Shown: positions 34,665 through 46,624, counted from the stretch's first letter. The stretch: DNA of 64,000 nucleotides from Antilocapra americana (GCA_007570785.1 ML664159.1:6937483-7001482), one strand, 5' to 3'. Notes: generated from the sequence alone by a model not told the origin. Made by a program: numbers and translations.

Positions 34665-35506
34665 CGTTATGGCAGCTGACAAAGCGACCCACAGTGGACT
34701 CCCCTTCTTGGCCTGAACTGTATGAGGAACCAGCAGTTCCTATGACCCCTTGCGCCCATCTTCCTCTCTGGGGAGTCGAGACAAACTTGGGTAAGTGTCT
34801 CCTGGTTCTCAGATCTCCTGTTTTGGTTGATGACCCTGAGTTTTATTTACTGGTGGAGCAGGTTACCTGCCCCCTATCAGTTGAAAGATACTGGAGCAGG
34901 GCAGTTGGAAGATATGGGGGTGTACCCGCTCATCATCTAGACACCGAGTGGGACTCGGTTGAAAGACACTGAGGTTGCTTAGTTGTAGGAGTCAGAGAGG
35001 TCTGTGCTGAGTAGTTAGGCTGATCTGATGCTTTCCCTCATCAGATTTCCCTAAAATTCCTCATCAGAATTCCGCTCTCAGATTTCCCTAAATTCCCCTA
35101 AAATTTGTCAGGATAGAAGTGAAGATATTACATGAGAACTTTGTTCCAAAGGAAAGGGACAAGACTCCTCCTGGCCAGTTACAGTTTTCTCAGGTGACTG
35201 AGAAATTTATAGGAGTGGTAGAGGCTGAGTCCTTATACTATGTGGTGGTCTCATAGGGACCCTCCAGCCCCACACTTATTAATTAAAATGCTTGCTCATC
35301 CAAGTGTCACAGATAAGAACTGGCCATTCAGTGATCCTAGGGTGCTGAAGGGAGTTAACTGAGACACGTAAGAGGGCTGAAATGACTCTGGGGCGATTCC
35401 TGGAGGAGGTAAGCTCACAAGTGACACACTGGCCCACAACACAGTTTTGCCAGTGATTGTTATCCCTGACAGATTCAACTAAAAATGCTATCCCTGGCAG
35501 ATTCAC
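34665..35506. other. Sequence of uncertain origin, possibly ERV leader
   Basis: Between an inverted repeat and the gag remnant. A donor-like 'cttgggtaagtg' occurs near 34788. 35038-35103 has short internal repetition of 'cagatttccctaaa'. No firm assignment. Confidence 0.3.
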
Positions 35507-35702
35507 TCAGTCATGTCTGAGTCTTTGTGATTTTGGAGCCCAAGAAAATAAAGTCTGTTACTGTTTCCATTTTTTCCCCATCTGTTTGCCATAAAGTGAT
35601 AGGACTGGAGGCCGTCATCTTAGTTTATTGAAGACTGAATAGAAGGTGAACCGGCCCCATATCAGTTTAACTCCCAAACAGCAGAGAAAACTTGAAGGAA
35701 AA
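35507..35702. repeat. Composite repeat, copy A (antisense BovB pieces plus unknown)
   Basis: A short BovB 3' end piece ('cagtcatgtctgagtctttg') is joined to an internal BovB piece ('ttggagcccaagaaaataaa' to 'cttagtttattgaagac'), then about 65 unassigned bases ending 'cccaaacagcagagaaaac'. The same composite recurs at 37895-38091. Confidence 0.85.
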
Positions 35703-35799
35703 TAGAGCCACTCAAACACAGAAATCAGGGGCATCAGAAACCAGGTTCTAACACTCCAGCCAGAGTTATGTACCTATAAAACTTGTAAGTACCTACTTA

Positions 35800-37080
35800 A
35801 CTTGGAAATTATACTAAAGGGGATCTCAACTAAAATGGCCAAATTGGGGTTTTTTGATACTCTAAAATTGATATTTTTGTGTGCACAGTTAGAAAAGAAA
35901 AAATAAGAGCCAATCATAAGAGCAAACAGACTGAATGGAATGTTTTGGTATCTAGAAGCTTCTAAAAGAGGAAATGATAGAGTAACTTCTTTGCAGGAAA
36001 TCAACAAGAAATTGCTTAAAATTACATCAGAACTAAAAAAGGCCACCAGAACTGCCTCTCCCTCTCCTTCTGCTCCTCCAGTATATCCTTTTCCATCTGA
36101 ACTGCCTGGCCCAGACTTTTTCTCTTCCAACTCTTCTGCTTCCTGCTGCTCCCTTTTCCCCAGCAAAAGAGGATTAAAAAAAAAAAAAAAATCAGAAGTG
36201 ATTATAGCTCTTTTAAACTTCCCTTGTAACTCAGATGGTAAAGTGTCTGCCTACAATGCAGGAGACCTGGGTTCAATCCCTGGGTCAGGAAGATCTCCTG
36301 GAGAAGGAAATGCAACCCACTCCAGTACTCTTGCCTGGAAAATCCTATGGGCAGAGGAGCCTTGTAGGCTATAGTCCATGGGGTCACAAAGAGTCAGACA
36401 CGACTGAATGACTTCACTTTTCACTTATTACAGGGAGAAATGAACCGTCCTCAGTGTTTATCTGTATACCCTGGATCCAAACAGAACTTAGGGTCTTAGC
36501 TAAGGAATTTCCTGATCCAAGTCAGGGTCCACTGGGATTTGCTAAGGAATTTCAGTTAACCATCCAGTCCTATGAGCCAGGTTTTCCGATCTGTATCAAC
36601 TAATACAGCTGTTACATTCTGAAAGCAAAATAAGGGAATGAATAGAGAAAGCAGGAAGGAAAAGCCCCTTAATGGACTTTAAATCACATAGTCCAGAGGA
36701 TCACAATGAATGCAAGGAATTAGCTCGGAAATTATTCAAAACTATCTCGGAGGTTTCTCCAAAAACTGTAAATTGGACAAAGGTTCAACAATGCAAGGAA
36801 AGATCAGATGAATCAATCCAGACTGTTGTGGGAGATAGGAAAAAAAAAAACTTGTAAGCAATATTCTGGCTTGACACCTGCATCATTCTCTAACCACCAA
36901 AATGATGCTTTGCTTAATTTTGCCTTTAAAGAAGACTTAGATAAGGATTTGGCTACTTTTAGTCAAAAAGAAAATTTAGGTTGGTCTGAGTTATACACAA
37001 AATGTGCTTCTTATACTGGCTGACCAACTTTTCAAAACTATTAAAAAGAAAGAAAAGGGGGTATCTATGAAAATTATGAA
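35800..37080 (+). mobile_element. Gammaretrovirus-like ERV gag remnant, split by a SINE
   Basis: No intact gene. Reading frames 35940-36190 encode a helical basic segment followed by a proline-rich stretch with adjoining PSAP and PPVY motifs near 36065-36090; these are known retroviral late-budding motif types. After the SINE at 36214-36426, frames at 36672-36857 and 36808-37023 look like the capsid C-terminal part (for example 'NWTKVQQCKERSDESIQTV'). Frameshifts, stops and an A run near 36180 show it is dead. No pol or env is seen. Family assignment is from motif pattern only. Confidence 0.5.
36214..36426 (+). mobile_element. Bov-tA SINE
   Basis: 'aacttcccttgtaactcag', 'ggttcaatccctgggtcag', 'agtcagacacgactgaatg'. 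Inserted in the gag remnant. Confidence 0.93.
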
Positions 37081-37106
37081 TATTCACTTCTGCCAGTTAA
37101 TTACCA

Positions 37107-37855
37107 GAGCAGGCAATGGCACCCCACTCCAGTACTCTTGCCTGGAAAATCCCATGGACAGAATGTGGAGCCTAGGTGACTCTGTCTTAAAAAAAGAAGA
37201 AAAGGGGAGCCGCCATCTTGTGATGGAAGGCAGTGCCCAGGTTCCCCCACCCCTAGGTCATCACCCTAGTCACGACCACCACCAATTGTAGTGTGCCAAA
37301 GATATGCCAATCAGGGAACTGCTTGCTGTAAGATATACCTATCAGGGGCTAGCGCGCGTAAGGCCCCTGATCTTCCCCCTTGTCCTGACCAATTACAGAG
37401 CCCCAAGATACATCACCCCACCTGTAGCCATTTTCCCTTTGTTCTCTCCCTTTAAAAGCCTTGTACCACGCAGCTCGGGGCTGCTGCCCTCACTCCGCTG
37501 TGTCGGTGTGTGTGTGTGCAGTCCAGACCCGGGTCTGCAATAAATTCCCTCTTGCGCTTGCATCGGTGAATGGCCTGGTGATTTGTGGGGATCACGACCT
37601 GGGCACAACAGGAGGAGCCTGGTAGCCTGCACTCCATGGGGTCACCAAGAGTCGGACACGACTGAGCAACTTCACTTTCACTTTTCACTTTCATGCACTG
37701 GAGAAGGAAATGGCAACCCACTCCAGTGTTCTTGGAGATTCTCCAGAATTCTTGGAGAATCCCAGGGACGGGGCCGCCGGTGGGCTGCCGTCTATGGGGT
37801 CACACAGAGTTGGACATGACTGCAGAGACTTAGCGGCGGTGGCGGCAGCGGCAGC
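37107..37855 (+). mobile_element. Bov-A2 dimer interrupted by a solo LTR
   Basis: First half 37107-37163, LTR 37164-37607, rest of the dimer 37608-37855 ('ggagaaggaaatggcaaccc', 'ggtcacacagagttggac', GGC/GCA-rich end). Outer flanks gttaattac near 37097-37105 and 37858-37866 are the SINE target duplication. Confidence 0.92.
37164..37607 (+). mobile_element. Solo ERV LTR inside a Bov-A2 SINE
   Basis: 444 bases, TGTGGAGCC...GGGCACA. Contains 'gagccgccatcttgtgatgg', a TATA-like TTTAAAAG at about 37451, AATAAA in 'tctgcaataaattccctc' (about 37540) and a GT-rich region, the order expected for U3-R-U5. The SINE reads through cleanly on both sides; ACAG is present at both junctions (37158-37161, 37608-37611). 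No internal retroviral genes between, so proviral recombination has removed them. Confidence 0.88.
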
Positions 37856-37894
37856 CCGTTAATTACACAATGCCAGTAAAGTCTGTCATTCAGT

Positions 37895-38091
37895 TAGTCA
37901 GTCATGTCCGAGTCTTTGTGATTTTGGAGCCCAAGAAAATAGTCTGTCACTGCGTCCATTTTTTCCCTATCTGTTTGCCATAAAGTGATAGGACCGGATG
38001 CCATGATCTTAGTTTATTGAATGTTGAATAGAAGGTGAGCAGGCCTCATTATCAGTTTAACTCCCAAACAGCAGAGAAAGCTTAAAGGAAA
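37895..38091. repeat. Composite repeat, copy B
   Basis: Same order of parts as copy A at 35507-35702 in the same direction, about 90% alike by eye, including the same BovB-to-BovB deletion junction and the same unassigned end 'tcagtttaactcccaaacag'. Confidence 0.85.
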
Positions 38092-38460
38092 AAAAGAAAT
38101 CTCTTAAGAATTCTTTCCCTGAGGGACTAACTCCTACTAGGAAAACCTGATTTTCACTTCCTGTGCCTTGAGACCAGAGCTCTCTGTATCATTTATTGTA
38201 TCTGGACCATCTCTAATTTCTGAACTGAGGAGAAAAAAAGAGAATGAAACATTTAAAAATTTTCTTATTCCAACTGTTATTTACAATTAGTAAGTTTTAT
38301 ATTGTGATATCAGATTCATGACTAAGTTTAGAATATAAAGCTAGATATCTCATTGTGTCTGTCTGGATGTATGTATGTCCCAATATGTGAGTTTGTCTTT
38401 GGATAATATTGCTGAGGTTAATTTGTAAAAGAGCTCTAATCTAATTTGCCTAAAGATAAG
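38092..38460. other. Non-repetitive non-coding sequence
   Basis: No exon or repeat recognised. Confidence 0.4.
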
Positions 38461-40229
38461 TTGTTGTTTAGTTGCTAAGTTGTGTCTGACTCTTTGCAAC
38501 CCTAAAGACTACAGCACACCAGGCTTCCCTGTCCTTTACTAGCTCCCAGAGTTGGCTTAGTCACGTGCACTTAGTCAGTGATGCTATCTAACCATCTTAT
38601 TCTCTGCTGCCCTGTTCTCTAAAAAGCCTTCAATCTTTCCCAGCATCAGGGCCTTTCCCAGTGAGTTGGCTTTTTGCATTAAGGGCCAAAGTATTGGAGC
38701 TTCAGCTTCAGCACCAGTGCTTCCAATGAATATTCCAGGTTGATTTCCTTTAGAATTGACTGGTTTGATCTCCTTGCAGTCCAGGGACTCTCGAAAGTCT
38801 TCCCCAGCAGAATTTAGAAGCATCAATTCTTTGGCTCTCAGCCTTCTTTATAGTCCAACTCTCACATGCGTACATGATTACTGACAAACCATTGCTTTGA
38901 CTCTATGGACCTTTGCTGGCAAAGTGATGTCTCTGCTATTTAATGCACTGCCTAGGTTTGTCATACTTTTCCTTCCAAGGAGCAAGTGTCTTTTAATTTC
39001 ATGGCTGCAGTCACCATCTGCAGTGATTTGAAGCCCAAGAAAAGAAAATCTGTCACAGCTTCTGTTTTTCCCCTTCTATTTGCCATGAAGTGTAGGGATT
39101 GGATGCCATTATCTTTGTTTCTTGAATGTTGAGTTTTAAGCCAGCTTTCTCACGCTCCTCTTTCACCCTCATCAAGAGGCTCTTTAGTTTCTTCCATAAA
39201 GGTGGTATCATCTGTATATCTGAGGTTGTTGATATTTCTCCCAGCAATCTTGATCCCAGCTTCTGCTTCATCCAGCCTGGCATTTCACATAATGTACTCT
39301 GCATATAAGTTAAACAAGCAGGGTGACAATATACAGCCTTGATGTACTCCTTTTCCAATTTTGAACCAGTCTGTTCCAACTGTTGCTTCTTGACCTGCAT
39401 ACAGATTTCTCAGGAGGCAGGTAAGGAGGTCTGGTATTCCCATCACTTTAAGAATTTTCCACAATTTGTTGTAATCCACACAGTGAAAGGCTTTAGTGTA
39501 GTCAATGAAGCAGAAGTAAATGTTTTTCTGGAATTCCCTTGCTTTTTCTATGGTCAAACGGATGTTGGCAATTCCATCTTTGGTTCCTCTGCCTTTTCTA
39601 AAACGAGCTTGAACATCTGGAAGTTCACGGTTCACATTACTGTTGAGGCCTGGCTTGAAGGAGTTTGAACATTACCTTCCTAGCATGTGAAATGAGTGCA
39701 ATTGTATGGCAGTTGGCACATTCTTTGGCATTGCCCTGCTTTGGGATTGGAATGAAAACTGACCTTTTCCAGTCCTGTGGCCACTGCTGAGTTTTCCAAA
39801 TTTGCTGGCATATTGAGTGCAGCACTTTCACAGCATCTTTTAGGATTTGAAAAAGTTCAATTGGCATTCCACTACCTCCACTAGCTTTGTGTCATAGTGA
39901 TGCTTCCTAAGGCCCACTTGACTTTGCACTCCAAGATGTCTGGCTTTAGGTGAGTGATCACACCATCGTGGTTATCTGGGTCACTAAGATCTTGTCTGCA
40001 TAGTTCTTCTGTGTATTCTTGCCACCTCTTCTTAATGTTTTCTGCTTCTGTTAGGTCCATACCATTTTTGTTTTTTATTGTTCTGATCTTGCATGAAATG
40101 TTGCCTTGGTATCTCTAATTTCCCTGAAGAGATCTCTAGTCTTTCCCATTCTATTGTTTTCCTCTATTTCTTTGCATTGTTCACTTAGGAAGGCTTTCTT
40201 ATCTCTCCTTGCTATTCTTTGGAACTCTA
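38461..40229 (-). mobile_element. BovB LINE, 1.77 kb
   Basis: The longest uninterrupted BovB here. From the 3' end 'gttgttgtttagttgctaag' through RT to 'ctatttctttgcattgttc'. On the minus strand, open pieces at 39285-39635 and 39637-39867 give RT blocks such as 'CFIDYTKAFHCVDYNKLW' and 'LPDVQARFRKGRGTKDG'. The catalytic box reads YTDD (39207-39218), with both aspartates kept. Frames are broken in several places. 5' truncated. Confidence 0.95.
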
Positions 40230-41451
40230 ACACATTTGATGAACCATATAAAAAAATCAAATTTCTGCCTTGTGACCCATTCCCTACTGTTGACAATCTT
40301 TTCGAAAACTAGTTTGAGAGGAATGCAAAGAGGTAGTGGGGCAAAGGCTTCACTTCACCCTGCTCATGTAATTTATTTTTATTATCCCTCCAGCTACTGA
40401 AGGCATTTCAGTTTTTGATCCTTACTGTACCTCAGAGTCAAAACTTTTTCATCAAAGTCCCAGGACCCTGGGTTACCATCTTAGCTATAGCGCTAACTTA
40501 CCAGCGACCTTAGGTTGACAGAGCCCAGGGCATTTTCCATAAGAGGTTTTGTCCCCACTGACTCATTCTTTGTCTGTTCCTTTCTCCAGGCCTGGAATAG
40601 CTTTCCAAGAACTGACTCTTCACTGAAGCCCTTTCCACCCGCCCTTTGGCTTTCAGCCTGTGCCAGTTGGTACATTCTCACTGCTTCATGCTGTGGTCCT
40701 GACCCCAGCTTGCTGGAGAGTGACCCTCTCCTGTGTTTCTGGCTGTGATGAGGTGCTCTCATTCGGATCCTCTGTGCTCCTAAATGATTTCCTATTCTTT
40801 GTGTTCTTTGTGTTTCCAACCTCTGCCTGGTCACCTGCAGTTTATTTACACTTTTGTTAACCCCATCACATATCTCAGGCAGAAGGACACGAGGTCTTCA
40901 TCTCGGCATATGATAGAAGAAGAGCACTGAGCCAGGAGCCAGGAGATCTGGCCTCTACCACCAGCTATACCCTTGTTGGTAGAAAGTCCATGAATCACTT
41001 TCCTCTCTGGCCCCTGGATTTCTCAATTGTGTAACAAGGCACTTGTGCTGTACGAGTCCTCAATGTCCTTGTAATCCTGCTTACCAGGCACACACCTCCC
41101 CCAGACCCTAGTGGATAAGACATGTTTGATTTATTTGTGTGAGTCTCCCTTTTTGCCTCCTGGTCTTGGTTGGAAGAAGATAACATTGGTCTCCATGGAA
41201 GAAAACATTCATCTCTCCTTATTTGGTGCCTGAGGAATCTCTCATATAATAATATAAAGTGTGTACTCCACAACTGACCTCCCTCCTGGGCCCAGACACA
41301 CGACCTGAGTAAGACCAGATCCACCATCTACGAAGAGCTGGGCCCCAGATTTTGAGGTCAAATCCTGGTCTGGTAAGTGCTCTGGAGAATAGCAGAAGGA
41401 AAGAGTTGTAATTTAATATTGTCATCATTTTTTACATTTTCTGCCGGATAG
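40230..41451. other. Mixed old sequence with a MIR
   Basis: 40914-41060 fits MIR in plus orientation ('agagcactgagccaggagcc', 'cttgttggtagaaagtcc', 'cctggatttctcaattgtg'). 40570-40720 is vaguely L2-like. No exon seen. The rest is unassigned. Confidence 0.45.
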
Positions 41452-41452
41452 T

Positions 41453-41675
41453 TGGGTTTCCCAGGTTGCACAGTGGTAGAGAATCTACCTGCTAATGCAG
41501 GAGATGCAAGAGACTTGGGTTCGATCCCTGAGTGGGGAAGATCCTCTGGAGGAGGAAGTGCACCCCACTCCATTATTCTTGTCTGGAGAACCCCATGGAC
41601 AGAGGAGCCTGGTGGGCTACAGCCCGTAGGGTTGCAAAGAGTTGGACACGACTGAAAAGACTGAGTACATGCACA
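41453..41675 (+). mobile_element. Bov-tA SINE
   Basis: 'gggtttcccaggttgcac', 'gggttcgatccctgagtg', 'agagttggacacgactga'. Confidence 0.93.
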
Positions 41676-41754
41676 TGCCAGGTAGTGTGCTCCTGTCCTC
41701 AGGGTCAGAGATCAGCCTCATTTCTCAAGGGCAAGTGATAAAACAAGGGCCTCT

Positions 41755-41955
41755 GAATCACAGCTTAATGACTTTTTTTTTCACATAATTTAAAAAAACA
41801 CTTTAAATTTGGGATATAGCTGATTAACAAACAATGTTATGATAGCTTAAAATGAACAGCGAAGGGACTCAACCATATATATACATGTATCCATTTCCCC
41901 CAAACTCCTCTCCCATCCTGGCTGCCACATAACACTGAACAGAGCTCCATATTAA
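41755..41955 (-). mobile_element. L1 3' UTR, antisense
   Basis: 'atttgggatatagctgatta', 'gcgaagggactcaaccat', 'tacatgtatccatttcccc', 'ggctgccacataacactg' match the antisense ruminant L1 3' UTR. Confidence 0.85.
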
Positions 41956-41959
41956 CTAC

Positions 41960-42110
41960 TTAACTCTTGTGTGACCTTGAGCCTCTGCTAGCCTGGAAAA
42001 GAGGGCAGTTATAGTGCATTCTGAATAGGGGTGTCAGCATTAAATGAGATAATGTATGAAAAGCTCTTAGCACTGAGTCTGGCACATATTAAAAATTCAA
42101 AAGGTGTCAT
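41960..42110 (+). mobile_element. MIR SINE
   Basis: 'ttgtgtgaccttgagcctc', 'cattaaatgagataatgtat', 'aagctcttagcactgagtc', 'ctggcacatattaaaaatt' are the ordered MIR core and 3' words. Confidence 0.8.
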
Positions 42111-42807
42111 ATAGCTTTATCATTGTTAGCATAATGGACTCTCATGAAAAAATTATATTCTATCTCAGTAATACGCAAAAAAAAAATCATTCTCAAAAAT
42201 TAGCTTGTGAACAATTCTATTTAACTCTTGCTCTTTGCCCTCCTGGTTCCCACTGACAACCTAAGTAGATACTTTCAGTTGTATTTAATCAAAAAACAAT
42301 TAAAAGCCACTACCAGAGTTCCATACAACTTAGGAAAATCAATTCAAAACTAAAAGGTCACTGCTTTATTGTACCTTTGCATGTAGCTCATAATGTAAGC
42401 TGCAGATATTTTTAAAGTGCTTCTTTCAATATAAGAACATTTCAGTGATTATGACATTTCATTTTTAAAAAATTTTTTTTCTTTCAACAGTAAATAGGAG
42501 TGCTTTATTGACTTCAGTGAGGGTTTTTCTGGATTTGTATTTATTTTCAATTACACATGTAATACTTTAATATATTCTGGTAAAGCAATTCAAACAATGC
42601 AAATAAAATGGAAGTGTGAAAGCCCTTCTTAACACCATTTCTTCCCTTGCATCCACATCTCACCTGGCCTTCCCCTATACCAGAATTCCACTACATTTCC
42701 AGGAAGAACCAACCACCCATGTTGGCCTGCTCTGTAGCTTTCCAGTTCCTTTCCACACACGAGCTATTTGAGAGCTAGATTTTTACATATACATAAACGA
42801 GTAGGCT
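42111..42807. other. Old or non-repetitive sequence
   Basis: 42450-42800 has L1M 3' UTR-like wording ('tttttacatatacataaac') but cannot be assigned firmly. No exon. Confidence 0.35.
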
Positions 42808-43022
42808 GGGCTTCCCTGCTGGCTCAATGGTAAAGAATCCACCTGCCAATGCAGGAGACGTAAGGGATACAAGTTCAATCCCTAGGTCAGGAAGATCCCC
42901 TGGAGGAGGGCATGGCAACTCCAGTATCCTGCCTGGAGAATCCCATGGACAAAGGAGCCTGGCCAGCTACAGTCCATAGGATCTCAAAGTGTGGGTCATG
43001 ACTAAAGCAACTTACGTTGCTA
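42808..43022 (+). mobile_element. Bov-tA SINE
   Basis: 'gggcttccctgctggctc', 'agttcaatccctaggtcag', end 'gactaaagcaacttacg'. Ends 32 bases before the ERV-L left edge. Confidence 0.92.
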
Positions 43023-43874
43023 CGTTTTGGAATAATTTATTATGTGTCAGTACATGTGATGGTTAGTTTTATGTGTCAGCTTGACTGGGCCATGGTGTGC
43101 TTGGTAGTCCAATTTCAGTGGAGAACCCAGATTAGTGTAGATTTAAGTACCAAGAGTGGCTCTAGAGGAACAGAATGTTAAGGAAGTTTTCTTAACTGAG
43201 TTCTGGAATTTCTGGACTTGAGTGTCTTGTGTGATTAGATTAAAAGACACTAATGACTATTTCCAGTAGTAGAGAGAGCACTTGTAATCCATGACAAGAT
43301 CTGGCAATAGAGATATGGAAAATATCTCCATTAATACTATTAATCAACAACTTATGAGAATCAGAGAACTGAGTGACTGCGAATATGATACTTGCAAAAC
43401 ATTGTTGGAAAGGTAACAAATATAGTGAGATTGGCTGGTTGGTCCTCATGCCACTAGACTAAGTGGTGAAGGAAAAGTTTGAGTTCAGGGATTCCGATTC
43501 TCAACACAAGCACCACACAGCATGACCTGAAAATTTCTGGTGTCTTGATGGACCCTTCGCTACTGTAGCTTCAGGGCTGAGATTGTTTAAATCCAAATAG
43601 AGAATCTTCTCTTGTGATTGGCTGGATGACAGCACAAGTTAAACTCTCAGACATGGTAGGCGTCCCTTGTTACAGTGAAGATGTTGACTGGGTGGGAATC
43701 CTGTAAGCTGTAATGGGGACATGTGGGAAGACCCTGGTTAGGCTGGAGACACTGAGCACCTAAATCCTAAAGTCATTTTTGCCAGTGGAAGAGGCCTACC
43801 ACCCTAAATGAAAGCAGGCTCTTCATCACCTGACCTTTGGTGGTTGAATGTGGCCATGTGGAAGTGGTTTCCCT

Positions 43875-43998
43875 GGGACTTCCCTTGTGGTCCAGTGGTT
43901 AAGACTCTGCACTTTTACTGCAGGGGGCACAAGTTTGATCCCTGGTCAGGGAACTAAGATCTCACATGCCACAAGGCCAAAAGGAAAACAAAAGTGGC
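43875..43998 (+). mobile_element. Short CHR-type SINE in ERV-L
   Basis: 'gggacttcccttgtggtcc', 'gtttgatccctggtcaggg', 'cacaaggccaaaaggaaaa'. Confidence 0.88.
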
Positions 43999-44149
43999 TT
44001 CCCTACCCTCACTGGTAGCAGTCTGTCCACCTCTGTCTGAGGGAATTCCTCTAGTCTGAAGAAACTGCAAGGGCCTCCCCTGAGGCAATTGCCAAAGAAG
44101 ACAGTGCTAGTTCTCTCCATAATTCAACCATCTCTGCTTCTAGACCTAT

Positions 44150-44359
44150 GAAAGTGAAAGTATTAGTTGCTCAGTCGTATCTGTGACTCCATGGACTGTA
44201 GCCCACCAAGCTCCCCTGTCCATGGAATTCTCTAGGCAGAAATACTGGATTGGGTTGTCATTCCCTTCTCCAGGGGATCTTCCTAACCCAAGGATCAAAC
44301 CCATATCCCCTGCATTGCAGGCAGGTTCTTTACCATCTGAGCCACCAGGGAAGCCCTTG
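44150..44359 (-). mobile_element. Bov-tA SINE in ERV-L
   Basis: Antisense; 'gttgctcagtcgtatctg' to 'ccaccagggaagccctt'. Flanks agacctat at 44142-44149 and 44360-44367. Confidence 0.93.
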
Positions 44360-45605
44360 AGACCTATAACTAGACTCAAGTCCCAGGAGCCTTAACAGAG
44401 AGATACAGAGTGAGACTCGTGAAGAGGTGTGCTCTACTCCAGAAGAACTACTTTGAATTTTATAATTTATACAGAAAGAAATCTGGAGAATATGTGTGGG
44501 AATGGATATTGAGGTGTGGGGTAGTGATGGAAGGAACATAAAGTTGGATAGAGCCAGGGGATTGATATGGGCTCTCTAGGCAGAGATGCTGCACTGAATA
44601 TTGCAGCTTGAAGGGTCAGGAAGGGCTCAAGGGGTTTGCTTGGTTTGCTGGCTGAAACATGAACCAAAACGTGGCCCACGGGGAGCAAATTAGAATTTAA
44701 AAATAGTAGACATGCCTTGGTTTAATGTAGGGGGAGCGATTCAAGGGCTTAGGGAATTTGCAATATTAGATTGAATTTGTCCTTTAAGAACTACTTACCC
44801 ACACTGGAGGGTCCAGAAGATATACCAGTCACCTCTACTGTGAGAAATATATTTGTGAGAGGAGCCCCAGCATTCTTAAGAGTTCCATGACTGTTCTTCT
44901 CTATATACCAGACCTTAGAGTGGGGACTGTAGTCATTGAATTGGAAAACCTACATGCGGTAGGCTCTGTGGATGGCAAGGGCCAAGTGGCCACATTCAAC
45001 CACCAAAGGTCAGGTAAGGGACAGCAGGGTCAAAGCAGCAATCAGAACAGTCTGACTCCCACAGACCTATGGCATCGACACCAGTCTTCCTGAAAGTAGA
45101 TAGGAAGTAGTAGATAGGAAATAGATTGGAAGCCTACTGAATGCTTACTTGATCTGTATAAACAGAACAATTCTATGTCAAGTTAAAGAAAGTCAAATCT
45201 GAATCATAAAAATGGGGAGTAAGAGCCCATCAATCAATTCTCAGCCTTGAGCCACTTACAGACCCAGAATCCCTTGAACAAAGGGGAGACCCGTTGCCCT
45301 TGGACACTGTTAAACATTTGTACTATTGATCTTTCTCCTAGCCTTCCTTGAGGGACCTGTGGTCTTTACCAGGGAAACTGTGCATTGGGGAAAAGGAAAT
45401 AATGAGACCTTTCAGGGACTACTGGACCTGGCCCTTCATTGACTCTAATTCGAGGAGATCCAAATGTTCCTGAGGTTGACTAGTCAGAATAGGGGACTTA
45501 TGGAAGTGATGTGGCCAATGGAGTTTTAGCTCAGGTCCATATCACAATGGGCCCAGTGGGTCCCCAAATCTACCCTGTGGTTATTTCTCCAGTTCTAGAA
45601 AACAT

Positions 45606-45825
45606 GCGCATGCTAAGTCACTCCAGTCATGTCCAAGTCTTTGTGACTCTATGGACTGTAATCCAGCAGGCTCCTCTGTCCATGAGATTCCCCAGGCAAG
45701 AATACTGGAGTGGGTTGCCATGCCCTCTTCCAGGGGATCTTTCCAACCCATGGATTGAACCTGCATTTCTTATATCTCTTGCATTGGCAGGTGAGTTCTT
45801 TACCACTGTGTCACCTGGGAAGCCC
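45606..45825 (-). mobile_element. Bov-tA SINE in ERV-L
   Basis: Antisense; exact 12-base duplication tctagaaaacat at 45594-45605 and 45826-45837. It sits just after the protease-like segment. Confidence 0.96.
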
Positions 45826-46403
45826 TCTAGAAAACATAATCAGAGTAAATATACTTAGCAGTTGGCAGAACCACCACATTGGTTCCTCGACCTGTGGAGT
45901 GAGGGCTGTGATGGTGGAGAAGGCCAAATGGAAGCCACTAGAACTCCACCTAGGAAAATAGTAAACCAAAAGCAATACCTGGAGGAATGGCAGAGATCAG
46001 TGCCACCATCAAGGACTTGAAAGATGCACATTGGCGATTTCCACCATGTCCCCATTCAGTTCACCTATCTGGCCTGGCAGAAGACAGATGGACCTTGGAG
46101 AAGGACAGTGGACTATCACAAGCTTAATGAGATTGTAATTCTAATTACAGCTGCTGTATCAGATGTGGTTTCACTGCTTGAGCAAGTTAGAACCTCCCCT
46201 ACTACCTGGTATGCAGCAACTCATCTGGTAAATGGTTTCCTCTTAACTTGTTAGTAAAGACCACCAGAAGCAGTTTGCTTTCAGCTGGCAAGGCCAGTAA
46301 TACATTTTCACTGTCCTGTGTCAGAGGTGTATCAACTCTTTCACTCCGTGTCTTAGTTTAGGTCTTAGGAATCGTGACTGCCTTTCCCTTCTACAAGATG
46401 TCC

Positions 46404-46624
46404 TGTGCATGCAAGCTCAGTCCATCATGTCCAACTCTTTGTGACCCCATGGACTACAGAGGACCAGGCTCCTCTGTCCATGAAATTTTCTAGGTAAGAA
46501 TACTGGAATGGATTGCCATTTCCTTCTCCAGGGGATCTTCCTGACCCAGGAATAGAACCCACATCTCCTGCATCTCCTGCATTAGCAGGCAGATGCTTTA
46601 CCACTTGCACCATCTGGGAAACCC
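46404..46624 (-). mobile_element. Bov-tA SINE in ERV-L
   Basis: Antisense 'gcaagctcagtccatcatg' to 'ccatctgggaaaccca'. Splits the RT between its N-terminal blocks and the catalytic box. Flanks aagatgtc / aaggtgtc. Confidence 0.93.

Noticed and set aside
35940..37023. Domesticated gag gene
   Set aside because: Frames are broken by stops, an A run and a SINE; no continuous frame is left to be under selection.
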